Part shown: positions 36,463 to 45,262 of the stretch, in pieces
How positions within the stretch are numbered: the first letter of the stretch is position 1
Layout of the letters: each line of letters starts with the position of its first letter
Origin: Phycisphaerae bacterium
GTDB lineage: Bacteria > Planctomycetota > Phycisphaerae > SM23-33
Length of the DNA stretch: 64,000 nucleotides
Direction of reading: 5' to 3'
Assembly (NCBI GenBank): GCA_011050235.1
Contig: DRGC01000006.1
Coordinates: 1-64,000, forward strand
Made by a program: the position numbers and the translations under genes
The notes under the pieces: model-generated
What the model saw: the letters and a program-made list of their open reading frames with translations, nothing else
Database searches by the model: none
Told to the model about the DNA's origin: nothing

Positions 36463-37410
36463 CTATGTGTAGACCATGTATCCGCCTGCCCCGAGGTCAT
36501 CGGAATCGGCAAAAACCTTCGCAACGGCCCGCTTGCCGCCCAGGGTCTCCCGAATCACGTACACCGGCCGGCCGTCGGACCGGCGGACAACCGCCACCGC
36601 CCACACGCCAACCAGCGCCATCAGGGCGAACTGGCAGCTTACTAACCCAATGATGACCGTCGTCATTCGGACTTCGCCGCCCATGTCCACCCCGGCCAGC
36701 AGCAGAATCAGCGACACCAGATACACCAGCACCGACGCGCCAAACAGCACCCCCGCGACAGCCGCCGCCTTAGCGAATACCCGCACCAAGTCGCCATCCG
36801 CCCCAACGTCGCCACGGGTCCGTAGCGGGCCCTTCGCTCCACGGCTGCCGGAAATCCGGCTGACGCGGAAACCGACTCGCCCGATCTGTTGATCCACACT
36901 CGCCGAAGCGCCCGGCGCGATCGAGATCGCGTCGATGACTTTTCGGTCGATCAAACGCATGTCGGCCCGGCCGCCGCAACACTGGGGGGTGACACGCTTT
37001 CGTCCCTTCCCCTTCGCCGGGCCGTCACCCCCGACGTGGATGATTTCGAAGCCCTCGCGCCAGCGCGCGATCAGCTCGCCCACCAGCTCGGGCCAGTTCT
37101 CACACCGGCGATCGAACGTCACGACCGCCCTGCCGCCGGCCACATGGCAGCCGGCCGTCACCGCCGCCGCCGAGCCGAACGCCCGCGAAAGCTCCACCAC
37201 GCGGATGTTGGCGTCATCGCCCTGCAGCCGCCGCAAGACGACGTCCGTCTCGTCGGTGCTGCCGTCGTTGACGAAGATCAATTCGTAGCCCTGCCCGAGC
37301 TTCTCGCCCTCAGCCGCCAGCTGCGCGCAGAGCGCCTCGAGCCCGTCGTGCTCGTTCTGCACGGGCACAACGAAGCTAAACGTCACCTGGCCTGTAGTCT
37401 CCCGGTCCAT
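36463..37410 (-). CDS. GT2-family glycosyltransferase, possibly degenerate
   Basis: 315 residues. The N-terminal Rossmann half is normal: FSFVVPVQNEHDGLEAL and FVNDGSTDETD. The usual DADLQxPPE motif, however, reads TFDRRCENWPELV, so the second Asp of the DxD-like site is missing. The acceptor loop after GFEIIHV is shortened and replaced by a Gly/Lys/Arg-rich stretch (GDGPAKGKGRKRV). Two C-terminal membrane helices (FGASVLVYLVSLILLLAG, IGLVSCQFALMALVGVW) place it with DPM1-like polyprenyl-phosphate glycosyltransferases. It may be inactive or use a different donor; the membrane part is intact. Confidence 0.8.
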   Translation of the reverse strand: MDRETTGQVTFSFVVPVQNEHDGLEALCAQLAAEGEKLGQGYELIFVNDGSTDETDVVLRRLQGDDANIRVVELSRAFGSAAAVTAGCHVAGGRAVVTFDRRCENWPELVGELIARWREGFEIIHVGGDGPAKGKGRKRVTPQCCGGRADMRLIDRKVIDAISIAPGASASVDQQIGRVGFRVSRISGSRGAKGPLRTRGDVGADGDLVRVFAKAAAVAGVLFGASVLVYLVSLILLLAGVDMGGEVRMTTVIIGLVSCQFALMALVGVWAVAVVRRSDGRPVYVIRETLGGKRAVAKVFADSDDLGAGGYMVYT

Positions 37411-37670
37411 AAGCGGCGGATTGTATCACACACCCCCTCCAAAACAACCGTTTTCGCCCCCAAGCCCGCGTTCATGTTTAGCCCTGCGGGCACTTTCATG
37501 CAGCGTCGGTCAGCGTCCCGATGTAGATCGGGACTGTCCCGCCAGCTCTTGCCTAAGCAGTCTTACAAGAGTCTTGTTAGGTGGCCGCGCCGATGGGGAA
37601 CATGGTTGGTTTCCCGGCCCTGACATGCAACGCATCACACAGCTTGCGTGAGGCCGATCGGTCCGGGCCG

Positions 37671-37905
37671 AGCCCAAGAGCCCAAAGGGCTCACATGTAT
37701 CAGCCCCGGGCAACGCCCGGGGAAAGCCGGCGATCGTCATTCTCCGAGCCCTGTAGGGGCGAAATGACCAAGGGCTCAGCCCGTGACGCCTCTTCAATGA
37801 TCTGCGCCTCCTCTTCATGTCGCCCCTACAGGGCTCGGTCCGCGCGATGGCCCCGCCTCCTGGGGCTTCGCCCCAGGCTGGTACATGTCAGGCCGTTGGC
37901 CTGAG
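37671..37905 (+). mobile_element. Palindromic REP/MITE element without transposase
   Basis: Two inverted arms contain the repeat set seen at the RAYT elements: a GGCCxxxxGGCC-type stem, a long GC stem around CCCCGGG or CTGGGGC, and GCCCTGTAGGGGC. The left arm covers about 37671-37770, the right arm about 37818-37905. It lies in the 546-base gap between the GT2 gene and the gamma-carbonic-anhydrase gene (37411-37956), which otherwise holds nothing that I can support. Confidence 0.75.
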
Positions 37906-37956
37906 ACATCCGCTGCCCGCACGACAAGAGATCTACGTAAGGCCGCTCAGCACCCC

Positions 37957-38532
37957 CTACGGCTGGGCGGAGGCGAGATAGCCTTCGGCTAGCTGGAGGT
38001 TTGTTTGTATGACGCCTTGCATGAAGTCGCGCTGGCGTGGGTTTGTTTTGCGGAGCTGGCCTAGCTGATCTTGGGAGATGAGTGTCAGCGGGGGGACGAA
38101 CGTTTCCGGCGGAATGTCCACATCTTCGACAACCGCTCGCGCGGCGATGAAGGCGCCGGCGCTTACGTTGGCCCTGAAGACCACGGCCCCGAATCCTACG
38201 AAGCACCGCTCGCCCAGGCTGCACGGCCCGTGAACGATCGCGCCATGCGCCAAGGATGTTCGTTGCCCGATCGTGACCCCGCTGCCCGCTAAGGCGTGAA
38301 CGATCACGCCGTCCTGGACATTGCATTCGGCCTCCACAACGATGGGCTTCACGTCGCCGCCGGCGGGGACTTCGTCGGCTCTGATTACGGCGTTGGGGCC
38401 GACGAAGACGCGGGGGCCGATCCGGACGCGTCCGATCACCTGGGCCGTCGGATCGATGTAGGCTGTGGGATCGATCTCGGGCCAATCGCCACTCGGATTC
38501 GGCCGTATGCGTGTTTGCAGGTTGCGTTCCAT
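37957..38532 (-). CDS. Gamma-carbonic-anhydrase-like hexapeptide protein
   Basis: 191 residues. The left-handed beta helix is shown by repeated V/I-x-G-x-x-x units (VIGRVRIGPRVFVGPNAVIRA). NVQDGVIVHAL, SLAHGAIVHGP and surrounding His match the zinc site of gamma carbonic anhydrases. A C-terminal helix (RDFMQGVIQTNLQLAEGYL) is usual. Activity could be carbonic anhydrase or acyl transfer; the family is mixed. The ATG at 38532 has no strong ribosome site. It lies 71 bases downstream of rsmE on the same strand. Confidence 0.85.
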   Translation of the reverse strand: MERNLQTRIRPNPSGDWPEIDPTAYIDPTAQVIGRVRIGPRVFVGPNAVIRADEVPAGGDVKPIVVEAECNVQDGVIVHALAGSGVTIGQRTSLAHGAIVHGPCSLGERCFVGFGAVVFRANVSAGAFIAARAVVEDVDIPPETFVPPLTLISQDQLGQLRKTNPRQRDFMQGVIQTNLQLAEGYLASAQP

Positions 38533-38603
38533 CCAACTACCTTACCTTGGCCGCCCCGAATATGCGAATTGCGGCCCCCTGTCCTCGCCTCTGCAGGCTG
38601 CGA

Positions 38604-39359
38604 TCAGGTGTTGAGGTGGTCGCAGGTTGCTACTGTTGCGGCTGTCAGGGCGAGCGCTGCGGTTTCTACGCGGAGGGTGGTGTGGCCTAGGTGGACTGGG
38701 CGGAAGTTCGCGTGCGATGCGGCGGTGCGTTCGTCGTCGGTCAGGTCGCCTTCGGGTCCGACCAGAATGGCGATCGTCTGCCCCGTCGACCAGTCCGTCA
38801 GGGCGGATGGGAGGGGCTGGGCTGCTTCGGCGATCTCGCCCACGAGCCGAATCGCACAGTCGCAGCCGGCCAGGTAGTCGGCGACGGCCAGCGGCTGGCG
38901 GAGGTCGGGCAGGAAGTTGAGCCCGCACTGGCGGGCGGCGGAGATGCAGTGGCTCATCCACCGCTGACGCTTGCCGGCCGGCAGATCCATCCCCCCGGCG
39001 ACGCTGCGGGCGAAGACAACCGGCTGGAGCCGCCCGACCCCCAGTTCCGACGCCTTCTCCAGCAGCCAATCGACCCGCTTGCCCTTGGGGATGGCGAAGG
39101 CCAGTTCGATCACCGGCTCGGGCCGGGCCAGCAGCGGCCCGACGTGCTCGACGGAAACCGTCAACTTGCTTCGCTCGGCCGAGGCGATCGTGCCCTCGGC
39201 CACCCGCCCGGCCCCATCGAACAGCGTCACTCCAGCCCCCACCGCCAGGCGGAGCACGTGGATTGCGTGGTGGGCCTGATCGCCCGAGACCTCCACCGCA
39301 CCGGCCGATAGATGGTCGACATGGAAGCGTCGGCCCGTAGCTGTATGGCTGGATCCCAT
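38604..39359 (-). CDS. rsmE: 16S rRNA (uracil-1498-N3)-methyltransferase
   Basis: 251 residues, the normal RsmE size. A PUA-like N-terminal domain with RRFHVDHL and HVLRLAVGAGV is followed by the SPOUT knot: LAFAIPKGKRVDWLLEKASELGV, AARQCGLNFLP and LVGPEGDLTDDE near the C-terminus, then LGHTTLRVETAALAL. It methylates U1498 of 16S rRNA with S-adenosylmethionine. A diverged dead copy lies at 39820-40584, in the same orientation. Confidence 0.94.
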   Translation of the reverse strand: MGSSHTATGRRFHVDHLSAGAVEVSGDQAHHAIHVLRLAVGAGVTLFDGAGRVAEGTIASAERSKLTVSVEHVGPLLARPEPVIELAFAIPKGKRVDWLLEKASELGVGRLQPVVFARSVAGGMDLPAGKRQRWMSHCISAARQCGLNFLPDLRQPLAVADYLAGCDCAIRLVGEIAEAAQPLPSALTDWSTGQTIAILVGPEGDLTDDERTAASHANFRPVHLGHTTLRVETAALALTAATVATCDHLNT

Positions 39360-39590
39360 TTCTTACTCGATCCTTGTCGAACGGCAAGGGCGAATTGGCC
39401 GATAAAGATTATGCACATTCTCATAGTTCAGATCATACAAATAGGTGAGGAAGCGGAGACAGGACGGCCACAGAACCTTCTAAGCACATTCATATCAGAC
39501 GCTTAGCAGGACATTCATTGTTGGGAGGCCGTCGTCGGAATCCTACGTTTCATGTGGCAAGACGGTCATCGGCCGGAGGCAGTGAACACC

Positions 39591-39790
39591 ATGAACCCCA
39601 ATCCAAGCAGACGCATCCGTGCAGCGCACAGCGTGGTCGTTGGCCTGGTTCTGGCAGTCGCAGCCACAGCCGCCGCCGATACGATCAACATCACTTCGCC
39701 GATGCTTTACGGCAACGCCAACAAGATCGTGCTCCCACAAAAGTCGATCCTGATATCCCGTGGGCAATCCGCCTCGGGCGGAGTCACCCT
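39591..39790 (+). pseudogene. Truncated PEP-CTERM gene (N-terminal fragment)
   Basis: The start MNPNPSRRIRAAHSVVVG and the signal segment LVLAVAATAAADT match the N-terminus of the intact gene at 40817. Similarity ends about 60 codons in, at the junction with unit B. The reading frame then runs on by chance through the antisense of the dead rsmE copy. The fragment keeps a start region and signal peptide but no mature domain. Confidence 0.8.
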
Positions 39791-39796
39791 ACGGCT

Positions 39797-41010
39797 ATCC
39801 TCGCTTCTGCAGCCTGGGATCAGCTATCGAGGCGGTCGCAGGCTGCCACTGTCGCCGCTGCCCGGGCGACCGCTGCGGTCTCCAGGCGGAGTGCGGCATG
39901 CCCCGGATGCACCGCGCGAGATCTCGCCTGCGATACGGCAACTCCTTCTTCGTCTGTCAGAGCGCCTTCGGGCCCGACCCGAATACCGACCGCCTGCCCC
40001 GCCGACCAGTCGGTCCGGGCCGCTGGGAGGGGCTGAGCGGCCTGGGCAACCTCGCCCACCAGCCGAATCGCACACTCTCAACCAGCCAGATAAGGGGCCA
40101 CTGCCAGCGCCTAGCGTAAATCACGCAGGAACTTCAGCCCCCACTGGCCCGCGGCGGAGATGGAGATACAGTAGCTTATCCGGCGGCCGCGCTCTTCTGG
40201 CGGCAGATTCATCCTCCCGGGGACGCAACGGGCAACGACAACCGGCTCGAACCGCCCGACCCTCAGCTCCGATGCCTTCCCTAGTAGCCAATCGACCCAC
40301 TCACCCTTCGGGACTGCAAAGGCGAACTCGATCACGAGTCCTCAGCGGGCCAGCATCGGTCCGACCTCCTGCACGACAGAGACAGTCAGTTCGCTACGCC
40401 CGGACGAGACAAGCGTACGCTCGGCCATTCATCCGGCCCTATCGAACATCGACACGGTAGACCCGACCGACAGGCGTAGGACGTGCATTGCGTGGTGAGC
40501 GTGCTCGCCCAAGACGTCCACCGCGCCGGCCGATAGGTCGTCGACATGGAAGCGTCGGCCGGTAGCTGTATGGCTCGATCCCATTTAGTGCCCAATCATT
40601 CTCCGACAACAAGGGCGCTCTGGCCGATAAGGATTATGCTTATTCTCATAGATCAGATTATATGACAGATGAGCAGGCCGAGACAGGGCCACAAAAGAAA
40701 TTTGCTAAGTACCCATGTTTCAAAAGTTTATCAGCACATTTGTTGTTGGGAAGAAGCCCAGCGGAATCCTATGTTTCATGTGGCAAGACAGTTATCGGCC
40801 AGAGGTAGCAGACAGCATGCACCACAATTCAAACAGACGCGTCCCTACGGCGCGCAGCATGGTCGTTGGCCTGATTCTGGCGGTCGCAGCCACAGCCGCC
40901 GCCGATACGGTCGACATCAATTCGCTGCTGCTGTACAGCGAGCAGGAGACGATTGTGCTCCAAAGGGACTCCTTCTACTTCGGCGCCATCGCCGCCAAGC
41001 AGGATGTCGA
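39797..41010. repeat. Unit B of the ~1.22 kb tandem duplication
   Basis: Partner of 38585-39790. It carries the dead rsmE copy, the duplicated intergenic region and the N-terminal part of the intact PEP-CTERM gene. Short shared tracts near 39410/40630 and 39550/40780 confirm the alignment. Confidence 0.88.
39820..40584 (-). pseudogene. Decayed second copy of rsmE
   Basis: Pieces of the RsmE sequence remain in at least two frames: 40335-40111 (FAVPKGEWVDWLLGKASEL) and 40059-39820 (GPEGALTDEEGVAV, HAALRLETAAVARAA). The N-terminal part is out of frame. Frameshifts and a stop prevent a full product. The codon positions still conserved suggest that it was once a working paralogue. Confidence 0.88.
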
Positions 41011-41983
41011 TATCAAGGAGCGTGTCCGCACGGACGCGGTGTATTCCGAGGCCAATGTCAGCTTCGGCGATGACGCCGTTGTCCGCGGGCGCGTGCTGGC
41101 CAATGCCGTGGCCACGGCCGGCATGAGGCTGGATTTTGTCGGCAGCGATTTTACCGGCAACACGGTCAACATCAACACCGACGCGACGATCCAGGGGGAC
41201 GTGCAGGCCCGCTCGGACACGATGGCCCTCCAATCCGGAGCGACCGTCACCGGCAGCCTGTTGGGCAACCGTGATGTCGCGGTTGGGGACAACTCGACGA
41301 TTTACGGCGACGCCAGCGCGGGCATCGGCTACAACCTGATCTTCGGCGCCAACGTCACCGTGACCGGCTCGACCGATCCGCTGGACAAGGCCATCGCCGC
41401 GTTCACGCTGCCCTTGATGCCGGCCGAACCCACCAGGCCCAGGATCGGCAGGACCAACGTCCGTGGCTCGGCCGAGAGCACGGTGACTCTTGCCCCCGGG
41501 TCCTACAAGGATCTGTCCATCGAGCAGGACAGCGTGTTGAACCTCAGCAGCGGCACGTATGTCTTTAAGAGCTTCTGGATGGCCAAGCGCGGCATCGTCA
41601 ACGTCGACACATCCGGCGGGGACGTGGTGATCAATGTGACGTCCGGCTTCGACACGGGTCAATACGTTCAGTTCAACCCGTCCGGCGAGGGAAAGGTCAT
41701 CATTAACGTGCACGGCAACGGCGGCGTCTGGCTGGGCCTGGGCAACATGATGAAGGCCAACATGTTCGTCTGGAACGGCATCTTCGGCGCCGACAAGAAC
41801 CTGCAGTTCATGGGCACGATTCTGGCTAAGAAGAACATCTCCATCGACGAAGGCGCCGCCCTTTACTACTCCCAGGGGGGCGGCAACTATCAGGGCGTGC
41901 CCGAACCGATCTCGCTGGCCGTGCTGGCCGCTGGGGCGGTGATGATGCTGCTGAGGCGCCGTCGCCGACACGTCGTCACCTGA
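40817..41983 (+). CDS. PEP-CTERM protein with bactofilin-like repeat region
   Basis: 388 residues. A signal peptide (VVGLILAVAATAAADT) precedes a beta-repeat region with many short, evenly spaced units (NVSFGDDAVVRGRVLAN, GATVTGSLLGNRDVAVGDNSTIYGD) that resembles a bactofilin-like or polymer-forming fold. A second domain includes TLAPGSYKDLSIEQ and ends with VPEPISLAVLAAGAVMMLLRRRRR, the PEP-CTERM exosortase signal. Expected fate: export, cleavage by exosortase and surface or matrix attachment. The ATG at 40817 was chosen because its N-terminus aligns with the duplicated fragment at 39591. Confidence 0.85.
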   Translation: MHHNSNRRVPTARSMVVGLILAVAATAAADTVDINSLLLYSEQETIVLQRDSFYFGAIAAKQDVDIKERVRTDAVYSEANVSFGDDAVVRGRVLANAVATAGMRLDFVGSDFTGNTVNINTDATIQGDVQARSDTMALQSGATVTGSLLGNRDVAVGDNSTIYGDASAGIGYNLIFGANVTVTGSTDPLDKAIAAFTLPLMPAEPTRPRIGRTNVRGSAESTVTLAPGSYKDLSIEQDSVLNLSSGTYVFKSFWMAKRGIVNVDTSGGDVVINVTSGFDTGQYVQFNPSGEGKVIINVHGNGGVWLGLGNMMKANMFVWNGIFGADKNLQFMGTILAKKNISIDEGAALYYSQGGGNYQGVPEPISLAVLAAGAVMMLLRRRRRHVVT

Positions 41984-41998
41984 CGTCGACGCCGGGCG

Positions 41999-42292
41999 CT
42001 ACGGCCCCACCACGTCAACGATGAAGATCTCGAAGCCGTTGGCCGTCACGGCCTCATCGGTTCCCGGCGGGGTGAACCGCTCACCGACCTGAATGATCCT
42101 GACCTCGGCATCGGCCCCCTGAAAGCTCGTGCCTTCGAACGCGCGGGCAAAACTCTCGACCAGCATCGTGGCCGAGACCTCGTATAGAGCCCCCACCATC
42201 ACGTGGACGCGCATCACCTGCGACAGCGCCCGAATCTCGGCGGTCTGCTGCAACTGGGACATCAACGCATTGGCCAGGGTCGATAAATCCAT
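41999..42292 (-). CDS. Small protein, possibly HypA-like fold, function unknown
   Basis: 97 residues, soluble. A segment MRVHVMVGALYEVSATMLVESFARAFEGTSFQGADAEV, in two pieces, is reminiscent of the alpha/beta core of HypA nickel chaperones, but the N-terminal MHE and the zinc Cys pairs are missing, so no nickel role can be claimed. It lies 21 bases downstream of the HAD gene on the same strand and converges with the PEP-CTERM gene. Confidence 0.55.
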   Translation of the reverse strand: MDLSTLANALMSQLQQTAEIRALSQVMRVHVMVGALYEVSATMLVESFARAFEGTSFQGADAEVRIIQVGERFTPPGTDEAVTANGFEIFIVDVVGP

Positions 42293-42313
42293 CTATTCTC
42301 TCGCATGGGGCCG

Positions 42314-43135
42314 TCAGACCGCCCCGCCCCGGCCGCCCATGATCAGCACCTCGATGGCCTTGGCGACCCCTTCGGCGTCGTTGTGGTCGGTCACGTAATC
42401 GGCTGCGGCCAACACCTCCTGCGGGGCGTTGGCCATCGCCACGCCGACCCCGGCCCAGCGGAGCATCTCCAGGTCGTTGGCGTTGTCGCCGATCGCCATC
42501 ACCTGTTCGCGCGCGACGCTCAGCTCGCCGGCGACCGTCCGCAGGGCCTGAGCCTTGGAGACGGTCGAGTGGGTGATCTGCAGCAGCTCGCCCTCGGTTT
42601 GCGTTACCGTCACGTCGAAGCGAAACTCCGTGGCGATCCGCCGACCCAGGTCCGTCATCCGCCCGGCCGGGCCCAGCAGGAGCAGCTTCGTGACGGGCTG
42701 ATTCAGCCACTCGCTCATCGGCGCGACCATGTCCGGGCGGAACAGCCTGCCCGTCTGCGTCACATAGCTGGCGTCGTAACGGTCGGTGTACCAGCGATCG
42801 AGCACCTCGGCCGAGACGAGCACGTCGGCTTGTTCGCGGCGGGCCAGCTCGGCGATGCGGCGGGCGATTTCACCGGCCAGGGGCGTGTGCAGCAGGATCC
42901 GCCCGGACGGCGGATCGAACACCAGCGCCCCGTTGTAGTTGATCATGGGTGCGTCGAGGTCCAGGGCCTCGTAGAAGGGCAGAACGCTTCGCGGAGGCCG
43001 AGCGGACGCCAGCACAACGTGCACGCCCTCGCGACGTCGAATGGTCCGAAGGATCGCGGCGGTGTCGCTGCTGATCTCGTTGGCCGACGTCAACAACGTC
43101 CCGTCCAGGTCAATGGCGACAAGATGAATTTTCAT
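42314..43135 (-). CDS. Cof-type HAD-IIB hydrolase
   Basis: 273 residues, the usual size of Cof/YbiV-like phosphatases. HLVAIDLDGTLL holds the nucleophile Asp, VLASARPPRSV is motif II, the Lys of PVTKLLLLG is motif III, and MAIGDNANDLEML is the metal-binding motif IV. A type IIB cap lies in between. It dephosphorylates sugar phosphates or other small phosphates; the substrate is unknown. The ATG at 43135 gives the standard start (MKIHLVAID). The 43136-43303 gap to the divergent secreted protein holds no clear promoter. Confidence 0.93.
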   Translation of the reverse strand: MKIHLVAIDLDGTLLTSANEISSDTAAILRTIRRREGVHVVLASARPPRSVLPFYEALDLDAPMINYNGALVFDPPSGRILLHTPLAGEIARRIAELARREQADVLVSAEVLDRWYTDRYDASYVTQTGRLFRPDMVAPMSEWLNQPVTKLLLLGPAGRMTDLGRRIATEFRFDVTVTQTEGELLQITHSTVSKAQALRTVAGELSVAREQVMAIGDNANDLEMLRWAGVGVAMANAPQEVLAAADYVTDHNDAEGVAKAIEVLIMGGRGGAV

Positions 43136-43303
43136 GGCAACCCAACACGCAACAAGCCATAATAGCCTGCGCAACATGCGCCGGCGCTGCGTCCAACCAT
43201 TATAAGCGGTCGCGGCGGCGGGTCACCGAACGATCTTGTCCGCCGGATAAGGCAAAGGCGGACACTGGCGGGACACCACCAGTTCGCAGCGGGAGCAGAC
43301 TCC

Positions 43304-45262
43304 ATGATGCGTGCTCTGAACGTACTCTTGCGACACCGACTATCGGCCGTTGCGTGCATGGTGTGGGTGATTGCGGCCGCCGGGGGCGCGGCCCAGGGGG
43401 GCCCGGGAACCGACAGGCTGCACATCCCCAAAGGCCGCTCGGTCAGCCTGACCCACACGATGACCGACGGCGCCGGCTACCAGTGGGACATCCGCAACTA
43501 CGGCGGCCCGCAGTACGGTACGAACTACGTCTACGACGACGGCATGATGCTGCAACTGCCCAGTGTGGGGACCTTCAATACCTCCAGCGCCCGGCAGAAC
43601 GAGCGCGGTGACGAAATCGAACTGGGGCCCGTGCAGGACGGCCCGGTGCAGGTCTGGCGGCGGATTCGCGTCTACGGCGACCGGCCCCTGGCCCGATGGC
43701 TGGATATCTTCACCAATACGTCCACTCAGGAGGTCTCGCTACCCATCGTGATTCGGACCGACCTGAACTACGGCATCGCCGCCACGACCACCAGCAGCGG
43801 CGACGGTCAGTGGGGCCCGGACGATTGGCACATGACCACCCGCACCAATAACCCCCAATCGCCCGCACTGCTCCATATCCTGTGTGACCCCAAGAAGGCC
43901 CGCATCCGCCCCACCGTCCAGCAGCAGCACTCGCGGATAATGAGCACCTACCAACTGAAGATCCCCGCCGGCAAGACCGTCATTCTCTGCGTGTTCCAGT
44001 CGCAAAGCACCCGGCCCGCCGAGCACGAAGACCTGCTCGCCAAGTTTCACCTCGCCAAGCTCCTGGCCGATCTGCCGCCGGCGGTCCGCGCGATGATCGT
44101 CAATTTCGACGGCCTGGCCGGCGTGGGCATGGTACAGCTGCAACGGTCCGATCAGGCCGACTTGATCCTGCTGACCAACGGGGATGAGATCTTCGGGACA
44201 ATCGCCGATCGGCCGGTCGCCATGACCGCTTTCTTCGGGCCCATCGAGGTCCCGGCAAAGAAGATCATCGGCATGGCCATGGACCCCAAACGCCCCGGGC
44301 GTGCGACGGTCGTCCTGACCGACGGCCAGTTGATCACCGGCCAATGCGCCTGGGATGCTCTGGAGGTGATGCTGTCGGTCGGCGGGACGCTGCAGGTGCC
44401 CATCCGCCGCATCCGCCAGTGGTCCTACCGCATCTCCGACGACCGGCCCGATGGCGTCACCTTCGACGGGCCCATCGCCATTTTGCGAACGGGCGACCGC
44501 CTGGCCTTTGATCCGGAGGCGACGCCGTTGAAGCTGCTGAGCCCCTACGGCCTGGTCGATCTTCAGGCCTCCAACCTGCTGGCGATTCAGTTGGACAATC
44601 CCTCGCACGCCGTCCACCGGGTGACGTTCCTCAATGAGACCGTCCTGGCCGGGCTGCTGCAGCCGGCCAAAATTCCGCTGACCCTGCGTCTGGGGCCTGA
44701 CGTCGTTATCCCGCGCGAGATGGTTCGGAGCATTCGTTTCGCCACCGACAGCCAGAACGACGACCTGCTGACCACGGTCGTATTGGCCAACGGGGACGTG
44801 CTCAAGGGGCGTCTGACCGACGAGCAGATCGAGTTGGCGGGCGATTTCGGCCGCCACACGCTCAGCCCGAGCAACCTCCGCCTGATTCAGATGACGCCCA
44901 CCCACCCCGGCCGGGCGGCGCTGACCTTGTGGGACGGGACGGTCCTTCGCGGGCAACTGACGGCCTCGGCGCTGGGCATGCAGATCTCGCCGGGCCCGAC
45001 GATATCCGTCCCTCTCGCCCAGATCGTCTCCGTCCAGCGGGCCGTGCCCCTGCCCCCCGAAGAAATCGTCGCTCAGGTCGAGGCCCTGATTGTTCGACTG
45101 GGGGCTGAAAGCTACCAGGACCGCCAGAACGCCACCGACGAGTTGATCGACATCGGTCGCAGTATCGCCCCGCTGCTGAAGCGGCATCTCCAGCACGAAG
45201 ACCCCGAAATCCGCCAGCGCGTCGAGCAGATTCTCGACCGCCTGGGTGGAGGATCGCACTGA
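43304..45262 (+). CDS. Secreted six-repeat beta protein, first of a pair
   Basis: 652 residues. A signal peptide (ending near AAGGAAQG) is followed by an N-terminal domain (about 35-290) with PVQVWRRIRVYGD and WLDIFTNTS. Then come roughly six repeats of ~45 residues with a pattern like L-x-N/D-G-D/Q-x-x-x-G-x-(I/L) then a second half ending in x-V-P-x-x-x-I (LLTNGDEIFGTI; VLTDGQLITGQ; VLANGDVLKGRL; LWDGTVLRGQL). A C-terminal HEAT-like stretch closes it (NATDELIDIGRSIAPLLKRHL). I recognise no named family. It overlaps the next gene by one base and is paralogous to it. Confidence 0.8.
   Translation: MMRALNVLLRHRLSAVACMVWVIAAAGGAAQGGPGTDRLHIPKGRSVSLTHTMTDGAGYQWDIRNYGGPQYGTNYVYDDGMMLQLPSVGTFNTSSARQNERGDEIELGPVQDGPVQVWRRIRVYGDRPLARWLDIFTNTSTQEVSLPIVIRTDLNYGIAATTTSSGDGQWGPDDWHMTTRTNNPQSPALLHILCDPKKARIRPTVQQQHSRIMSTYQLKIPAGKTVILCVFQSQSTRPAEHEDLLAKFHLAKLLADLPPAVRAMIVNFDGLAGVGMVQLQRSDQADLILLTNGDEIFGTIADRPVAMTAFFGPIEVPAKKIIGMAMDPKRPGRATVVLTDGQLITGQCAWDALEVMLSVGGTLQVPIRRIRQWSYRISDDRPDGVTFDGPIAILRTGDRLAFDPEATPLKLLSPYGLVDLQASNLLAIQLDNPSHAVHRVTFLNETVLAGLLQPAKIPLTLRLGPDVVIPREMVRSIRFATDSQNDDLLTTVVLANGDVLKGRLTDEQIELAGDFGRHTLSPSNLRLIQMTPTHPGRAALTLWDGTVLRGQLTASALGMQISPGPTISVPLAQIVSVQRAVPLPPEEIVAQVEALIVRLGAESYQDRQNATDELIDIGRSIAPLLKRHLQHEDPEIRQRVEQILDRLGGGSH

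Larger units (their letters stand above)
38585..39790. repeat. Unit A of a ~1.22 kb tandem duplication
   Basis: Contains intact rsmE, the rsmE to PEP-CTERM intergenic stretch and the first ~60 codons of a PEP-CTERM gene. It matches unit B (39797 to ~41000) at an offset of 1216-1226 with clear but diverged similarity. rsmE is alive here, while the PEP-CTERM gene is truncated at the junction. Confidence 0.88.
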
